This document shows, one piece after another, positions 46,501 through 55,500 of a DNA stretch of 64,000 bases. Position numbers and translations under genes: made by a program. Position 1 is the first letter of the stretch. Each line of letters starts with the position of its first letter. The notes under the pieces were generated by a model, which did no database searches, was not told where the DNA came from, and saw nothing but the letters and a program-made list of their open reading frames with translations. The stretch comes from Bedellia somnulentella. Taxonomy: Eukaryota; Arthropoda; Insecta; Lepidoptera; Bedelliidae. The DNA lies in contig OY755170.1 in assembly GCA_963576735.1 (NCBI GenBank), positions 13,252,567-13,316,566 on the forward strand, given 5' to 3'.

Positions 46501-49500
46501 GAGGATTATAGGCACTACGTGTAGTATTATTTCTCCTTTTTAAGGATTAATACCGCATATTTTCATTCAGTTATTGAATTTCCTGTTTTTGAGGATTTCT
46601 ACGTTCGTTATTTTCTGTTCAACAAATGGTTAAATCGCTATGATATTTTGAAATATAATGAATAGTGTTTTTATTTCCATTTTCAGTAATCTTATTATTG
46701 TACTACTCAGTAATAGGATTACCGCGTAATACGAAGGTGCATTGTCCACGCAAACAATAGGTACTCTGTACAATGGTAGTAACAACACTATACGTGATGT
46801 TCTAGACAAATAGTGCCTCTGCCAGTGTTTCATACACATTAGGCATAAAGTCAATTTTTCTGTTAATTTATATACATAATATTGTTTTAACCTGAATCCA
46901 TTATTTCTGTGTTATGCATTGCATATTTTTTATAAGAAAACATTTGAATAATAAATTTTCTTCTATTTGTTAATATGCTGTTTTAAAACACACAAGTTTT
47001 TTTGGTTATCGAAACCAATCAGAACAAATTTTAGGTTAGGTTTTAGGTTATATTTCAAAATGGATAAATATCTAAATATTTCCGATGCAACATTATGTCC
47101 GAGTGAATACATCACTAGTACATTCTGGCGTAAATGAGCTTGTAATTAACATGAAACAGTATTGTTTACTTGGGCACTGTAATTTGTAAGTGTAAATACC
47201 TTTTCACGTACTGTTCACAACTAGTATTTTGATTAAACACACGAAATAAAAGAATGCTGTGTAGTGTCGGCTTCGAATAGCACTACCCCATTTCTTCCGC
47301 TGGTGGGTACCTTTTTAAAGAGGGTAAAAAAAATCTGATTCCGAAGCTCTTGCTCCACCCTTTTTAGGGACTTATAGTAGTGAGTATTTATATGTATTAA
47401 AACAGCTCTTATTGGCTATATTGTATGTAGTAACAAAGAAAAAAATATATACCGATGACCTTCCTTTAATTATATACCGTATATTCTGTAAAGAAGTTCT
47501 AACCGTTTTTAAATTCGTAACCACCAATTTGGTTAATAAAATAGGTCTTTGATTAATTCCGAATCCTACAGTATATTGGTTTTTATCAAAACGCAGAAAT
47601 ACACTTTAACTTTACCTATAGGGAATGATTCGACTCAGACAGGTAAAATATTATTTCCCTTAGTTTTCAAACCACATATAATTTCGGAGCTCAGAGGTAA
47701 AACGAAGAAAAGTCACAACACATGAATCTGAAGGGCACTCGTGCGAAGAAGAGGGAGAACTACGCGCACCTAATATTTATAAGGCGGTTTTTGTACAACT
47801 AAATATATAAAAAAATGTTTTTCATGAGAATAGAGATTAATCTTTCGGAATCACTTAAAGCAGGTCTTTTTCAATTCTAGTTTATTTTAGCGATTGTGAG
47901 CTTTTAAAGTCTTAATAATCATGTATTTACAACTAACTTCAAACATCTGACACCCACACACATCGGAGACCCATCACCAACAACCTTTATTTTACCATCT
48001 TTTCCCCACTCAACTTCCCAAACGTGGCTGAGGAATTTCGAATTCCTTAGCTCTGGCTACCCCTTCTAGGGATTTATAGCCGTGAGTATAGGTATAGGTA
48101 GGTTCAAACATCTCTCAAAGATTCAAACGTAATGTCAAGTTACAGGTTAGCATAAAGATAACTTTGATATTTTTTTAAAGCTGATGTTGATAAATATTTA
48201 ACATTTTTATTTTGTGTGGTTGATAACTTACCCAAACTGTCTTTTTATTTACCCCTATTTCATACAAGCTGTATATTTATGGCCAAACTCAATGCCACAT
48301 CATTTCATTATTACTTCATTTACATAGATAATAAATATTCATCAGAGTTAATGCACTCAATAGAGCATATTCAATCTAAAATACATGAAATGTTGAAATT
48401 CATATTCGCCCCCAAAACCATAATCAGGTGCAGCGAGAGAGCAGGCTGTCGGATAAGCGGCGTCACGTGACAAGGCTACTCTGGTTACGGAACCGTACAC
48501 ACGTTACAAATTAATGATGTGACTCGAAAGCCTTTGACTGTCGTCCTACCACGACACTGCTACGTACTCACACCAAGCTCAGTCGGGATCAAATGGCGAA
48601 ATAATATGCTTTTAAGTCTTTGATGCCGTGATCGTGTCATAACTTTTGCAACAGCGGATTTAGTTTTGAGGGCACCTTTTTTATTAGATTGATTTTTCAT
48701 TACATTTGCTAAAGAAATTGATTGAAAAGTAATGTTAATATAAAACCGTGATAGCCCAGTGGGTAGAACACTCGGTTATCGTGCAAACGACTAGTGTTCA
48801 AATCCTGGGTCGGGCCTACACCAATTTGTCTTTTCTAAAGACATATGTGTGGTTAATTTATCATGGTTGTTAACGGTGAGGGAAAACATCGTGAGGAAAC
48901 CCACATGGCTGAGTTGTACTTAGTCATGTGACAGTGTATTCGTACAAAACGGCGATAGGCCTGCCCCCTATCACGTGAGTACACTGTCCATGCAAAACGT
49001 GGGTACTCTGAACACCAGGTGACAAAGTCACGTGATGTTCAGAAGTATTAGTACCTCTGCCAACCCCTTCGGGGATATTCGGCGTGAACGTTTATGTTAT
49101 TTATGTATGTTATAAAATAGTTCTATATTATTTCAGATTATAGTTCCGTTTGTTTTTAATTCGCCTATACTTACAGTTATTGGAAATTATAGAAGCATCA
49201 ATCAAAATGAATTTCGTACTAATAATTTGCATATTCATAAACCGCTTAGTATCATATAGAGATTTTATAAATCATGAGAGGTTATATATTATATTATTAT
49301 CTACTGAAAATTCAAAAGATACACCAGTTCGGTATGCAAAGTGTTTTTTTTTTGTATTTATTAAATATTTTTATTCGATAGCAAACACGAAAATAAAAGA
49401 CATATTTAAATATTTTTCATTTAAAATGATTAATTGTAAAGTTATGATTTTTTAAAGATTGTTTAACTTATGTTCTTAATGACGTCATCGATCAACAAAA

Positions 49501-52500
49501 TCACGTAGCGACATGCAAATCAAGCGAAATATTTAATAAAAATGTTGATGATTGCAAAACATTTCACGAATTTGTGATCTCAAATGAAATTATGATGATA
49601 TTACAGGAAACAAACCTATGATTTTCGATATTTTATTATTAGTTTAAAAAACTAATGTCTTTGAAATAACAATGAAGGTCAAGCACTGTTACAGTTTTTT
49701 GATGAAATAACTGTCATCTTAGCTTTTTTTGATTTTATTTCAAGAAAATATTTTGTAAAAACATAATATCTCGAAATGGTTTCGTAATCAACATCACTTT
49801 TGTAAAACTTTGCATACCAAATTGTCTTTAACTGATTAATGATTATTTTTTTTTATTGAGAAATGAGTTTACAAAAAACCCTGTACCTAAATTTAGTCAG
49901 CAATGCATGTGAAAATAATTTTAGCGTTCAACTTAAGTAATCTATTCACATAAAGTGTTGCTAACGACAATAGCGCGAATATAATTAAATTTTAGTGTAA
50001 CGGGCCCCTTGACTAATAATGTGACTTTGTAGTTGGGAGCAGTGAACAACGAAATTTGTTTTGTTTAATTAGATACGTTCGTTACTGTTGGCGGCTGTTC
50101 CCTGTTGTTATCTAGCTTATGCTCTGTTTCGACTTAAGTCTCTTAAAGTATGGCGCACTGGGTTTCGTATTAATTTGTCATACGACTTCGGTTATGGAGA
50201 AACTAGGTGTGTATATGAATTATGTACTATAAAATAACAGCATGTACGGTCTAATATTGAAGTAAAGAAATTTTTGTATTAGTTTAATGGTTATGTAATA
50301 TAAAATGAGCTTGTTTATATTGGTTGTTTTGTAGTAACTCTCAAGATACTCTTTATACCTGAAATAATTAATTGGCGATCTATATTTTGTTGCAAGCAAA
50401 GTAAAACAATCTTATATTTTATTGTATAAGTAATGGTATAACTAAACCAAAAACTTTGCACAGTATAAACTACCTGCTGTTTACTCTGCTAGAGTACTCA
50501 ATTCAAATAGTTCGTATTTCTTGTGATTACTGACTTGCATCTGAAGTGCTTGATTCAATAAGCCAAATGATTGGTGCTGGCGGAAAGTAGAATTTATTTT
50601 AAAATTTCCTTTCTCGGATGTCCTATTTGCTCGTTAAAAATACATCGCTAGCATCTTCAAAGACGCTTCAAATGCAAACTTATAAAATAAACATGTGAGC
50701 CAAGAAAAATGATTGGCCATATGTAGCGTGGAATCAGAGAAAGTCAAAGCGCCGTAGGTAATTTGTTCAGGGGAGTTATAGGTAGTCTGTTTGACGTTCG
50801 AGTGACAAGACAAGCCGAACTGTGTTTGGCTAGTTCATGTTTATGTACTAATTACGCCAGTGACAGGCGAGGCGCGTCCTGTTTCGCTCGCGACCTGCTG
50901 CCGAGCTAATATTGAGATATGGCCCTCATTACTTACTTCCTCCCACTGTGTGCTTATACTTGCCAGTATGTTTGATATTTTTTATTTGCTCTCATATTAC
51001 GAGAGCTGCTAATATTGACGGTATTTTAATAGTAAATGCTGATGCAACTTTAGCGTTTGTCCATTAAATAAGAAACTTAACACGTAATAAATAGTTTAAG
51101 TCTTTTCAATAATGAGTCTAATAGGTTTTAAGTTGAAGTGAATGTATGATAATGTCACTTTGTAAATGGTAAAGCCTGATACAATTCATAACCAAACTTA
51201 TTATTCAATTATAATTAAGTAGTAATGATGACCAACGGACTGCCTTTGTGGTCTCACGGTTAAGCGCTTGGTTTCAAGTACGGAGGTCTCGGGTTCGACC
51301 CCCGGGGGTGGTAAACTTAAAGTAAGTTTGGAAGGATATTGCAGGCTTGAATCACCAGATTTTTCGAAAATTAAGATTGTTCCGTGCTTCGGCGGGCACG
51401 TCAAGCTGTTGGTCCCGGCTACTATACTAACTTGCATTTGGCCATCGTGGTGGACTATGGCCAAATCACCCTATACAGGGTAGGCTCAAGCCCCTTGGTG
51501 GGGACATATATGGGTTGTAAGATGTTGACCAACGATGTGGCCAATTTGAAAATTAGCTTACGACATACATATTGAAATACGTATTACCAAAAATATATTG
51601 CCTGTGTATGTACTAATATGTTTTTATTACACTTAACAAATTTTCATAGTTTAGTAGGAGGACCCTTTTCTAATAAAAAGAAGCAACTCAGTCATATCTG
51701 TGGTTAATTTGTCAAGTTTGATAAAGATGAGGGAAACATCCTGAGGAAATCTATATGGTAGAGTTGTACTAAGTCATGTGACAGTGTATCCGTAGCAATA
51801 ATAGACCTAGGAGGTACCCGGAACACACTTTTTCTGCAAAAAGTGGCTACTCTGAACAAAATGTAACTAAATGTTGCATAATGTTTAAAAAGCAAGTACA
51901 GAGGTAGAGGCCAGTTACTCGTATTTGGGAATAATCGGCGTGAACTAAGCTAATAAGTCTTATTTTATCCGTAACTGGCTTTGAACACAATACATATTCG
52001 GTCCATTACGAAGTAGTATATCGTGATTTGTCCGCGATTTAATGTTAGGGCGCATAATTTGGAATGACAGGATTGATTAATCAAATTCATTATAATGACC
52101 ACTGCAACGTGTAAGGTTTTAATTAAATCAGTATCTCATAATGGTCTACGGCAGAATGGATATCCACGTTGAATAATCTAGGAACGTGATTTTACAATAT
52201 AAGCACACCTTTCCTTAATAAAGTTGGGCTGCCATCTTGTCTCAACTTTGCAAATCGTTCGTTTCGAAATTGGAACGGAAAATCTCCAAGTTTATAGGCA
52301 GGACTTATTGTGGTAATTTGGTTTTATTTTCCGCAGTCGAACTTCCCTCACTCGCTTAACTTCACTGATTCTTGTAATGGAATCAAAAGTAAAAAATGTA
52401 CGAGTATGCTTCAATACTTCTTTGCAGCTTTCGTATGTATGTTTGTAAGACAGTTTTAAAGTAATGTAATACTTATGAAACTTACATGCAGGTCGACGCA

Positions 52501-55500
52501 AATAACCGACGTTTATAAAAAAAAACCTTAGAGAAAGATGGCTAGATGAAATAAATAAGAGCCCCAACGTTTTGAAGCGTGTAAGAGTATTGTTTTTATT
52601 TTTAAAATTGTAGCATTTAAAAAAAAATAAAACACTACACAACAGGCTGCAATTCAGATTATAATATGCAATGAGTAACGTAAAACAACATTTATAAAAC
52701 ATCCGCAGAAAACCAGAAATAATATGAAAACCTTCACCGATGCAGCACAAATTACCAGAATAATAAATGGTTGGAAAACTTCTTTCAAACAGTAGTGTTA
52801 TGGGCACCACTAATAGGAACGATTTCACAGTGTAAAAAATTCGTAATTGCTCATGTCGGAGAGGGCTACAGCCACACTTCTCTTGTAGTTCCAATTTGTC
52901 ACTGTCCCCGCCAATTTCCTCTTGTAACTAGTTTTTTCTTTGCATCCCGTAAATTTAATTTTAGCTTTTTGTTGGCAACTCGTAAACGTTTGTGAGGTGA
53001 GGTGTGCTCTTATTTACTATGATACTTTACACTCATTTATCTTGCTGTGTTTTTTATAGATTTTCTTTCATTTCATTTATATCTAAATGATAAAAAGCAA
53101 ATGTATTTTTTTATATTATAGTTATTTTAGCAATGGCTTAACTTCAAAAGTCACGATTGACTTTAAACCTATCCTCAGAAGAACTAAATCGATAAGCTAA
53201 ATAAATTTGTGTATTAAAAAGGCGTTAAATTGGATATTAAGGAATTATATAATTGAAAGGTAAATAAGAATGAATTAACGTTATATTATGCAGTGTAGTT
53301 GTATACTTTATGATTTAATAGTCAGTTAATATTGATGTTTTAGATTTGAAATTACTTGTATGTTCTTCTGCCACAGGAAAACAAAAAGTATATCATTTAC
53401 GCAGAAGTACTTTAAGATATATTATTTCTTATTTAAAAACACAAATTGACGCTGACGAAGTCGCGGGGAACAGCCAGTTTTAAAATATGAGTAGAATAAA
53501 ATGATTCTTCAAAAAATAGTCGTTTCAAATTTCTTTCATAATAAAATGGGTCGAGCATTGTGAAAAAAGGCCGAGTTCTCATTTCACGGTGGTTGCGCGT
53601 AATATATCCACGTTATCCTCTAAAACCATATAAACAATCCTATAAAAACAAGGTTTCCTACACCCGCGTCACACTGGGCCCTTCACAATTCTCGTAAAAT
53701 ATAAAATGACAAATTTAAATGATCCATTTCACAGATCCTGGCTGAGCTTGCAGACTGTTGTGTGTGTTTGTGTATGCGGACGGGTCGCGGAGTGTACAAC
53801 GACGGTTTGAACAAACATCACCTCGCACTCGCCCCTACCTCACTCAAAGGTAAAACGCGTCGGTTTACATGTTCCCTATTCAATTATGTTTTAAGCTGGA
53901 ACAAGAATTTATTTCATTTTACTGACATTTTACTCGACAAAAAAGAGTGTCAGCTTTTTATTTTGGTTTTGTTTTGCTTGATTCAGTTATAGCCTGTGTT
54001 ATTTATTTAATTGGGTATTCAATATTCACAAATTTCTCTAAATCACAAATGATGAGAGCTACATTATTTTACCGCAAGTAAAAAAAATATTCTTTAAATC
54101 ATTTAAACCTAAATAGACTATATTGAATTGAAGAGAGATTGATATTGTCAGTATCAAATTATTTGGAAACACATGCTCTGGAGCAAGACAGTAAACGAAT
54201 CAAGTCGAACAAGATGAGCGGTGGGAAAAAGTGAATAATCGTCTCTCACACAAAGCTGTCTATCTAATAAACCTAATATTCGGTGATACGCGGCTGAGAG
54301 GCGTGAAATGATACCCTCCCTGACCCTCTTTACCTCCTGGGGTGGAATCCATACTGAGACCAAAATATCGTGGTCTCCAAAAAATGTCACATATTCCACA
54401 AAAACGTATCAGACAGAAAATTTAAAGCTCTTGTTATATTAGAGGCATTTGGATGCACTTGTGGGAAGTGAGCAATTAAAATGTGATAAATGAGTAAAGT
54501 TTTTAGTTGTGGTGATAAACTCGAGCTTGATTGAAATGGATAGGAAAGTTAAATAACGCGAGATACAAAGTAAAGTGGGACGAAGCCGCATCGCCGACTA
54601 TCGACTGAGTAAAATAGTGTTTCGTTGACGCATCAAGTCTCGCTACAAGCAATTTACATACTCCCACGTCTTCAGTGAGGAAATTCCTCGTCCCCTTTAG
54701 AAACTATGCGACTTAGGACGGGCACTGTCTATTATCTTTGAACAGTAAAGTGGGATATCGTCGCCGGGGCTCGCCGCCGCCGCCGCCGCCGCCGGTCGCT
54801 AGTCTAATAGCATCCGTTGCGCTACAACGAATGTAAATACTAATTAACATAACACAAACATTGTTTAATAAAACGCTTCATGCGCATATTACTAAAGCTT
54901 CTTTGATCTCGTTTACAAGTGTAAACAATTATCTGTGTTTAATTTATTCTAAATACCAAACGTTAGCGAACGTTATTATATAAATATGGTTTTACAGAAC
55001 TGAGTATTTCCTTTGTTACTTGTTTGATGTTATTTGAAATAAGAAGCATAATTACCAGTCGGTTTTTTACTTCTTTGAGCACGAGGTAATGAGCCAAACA
55101 CGTAGCACTTAACGAGCCTTTAATTATATCACGCTGTGGGTATATATTACTTAGACCTTTATTAATTTATGCTCAACTTTTGAATAATGCTCACGCAGAT
55201 ATTGTGTTTAGAAAAACGTTAAAGAGCAACAATACCAGTAGAAAATACGTTGTGCGTATATGTCCACGGCGATGGAGATCTAGATAATAATAAAAATAAA
55301 CACTTACTATGATCAACGAATCTGGAATCAACGGTTGTGGGCACAGCATCATCTTCGTAATATATTCCAGCTCAACAAATAAAAATACACTTACTGTGAT
55401 CAACCAGCCTTGGATCAACGGTCGAGGAGTGAACAGTATCATCATCGTCATAAGTTTCAGTCGTGGTGGTGGTGGTAGTGGTACGTCGGCGATTGCGCTG

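Larger units (their letters stand above)
32020..55394. other. Ddr: Large first coding intron of Ddr (23.4 kb)
   Basis: Contains almost all of the repeats listed between 32.4 and 52 kb. Stretches where I recognise nothing: 35.45-36.5, 39.95-40.19, 43.55-46.2, 48.11-48.74, 49.12-51.23 and 51.95-55.29 kb. The exception is CG-rich patches at 44.2-44.55 and 54.76-54.80 kb. Confidence 0.4.

Noticed and set aside
51201..51575. Overlapping frames on both strands near 51.2-51.6 kb
   Set aside because: They fall inside a tRNA-derived SINE whose GC-rich body is open in several frames.
52292..52894. 200-codon minus-strand open frame
   Set aside because: Long but with Phe/Leu/Lys-rich composition typical of AT-rich DNA, no domain, no splice or start context and no repetition elsewhere.
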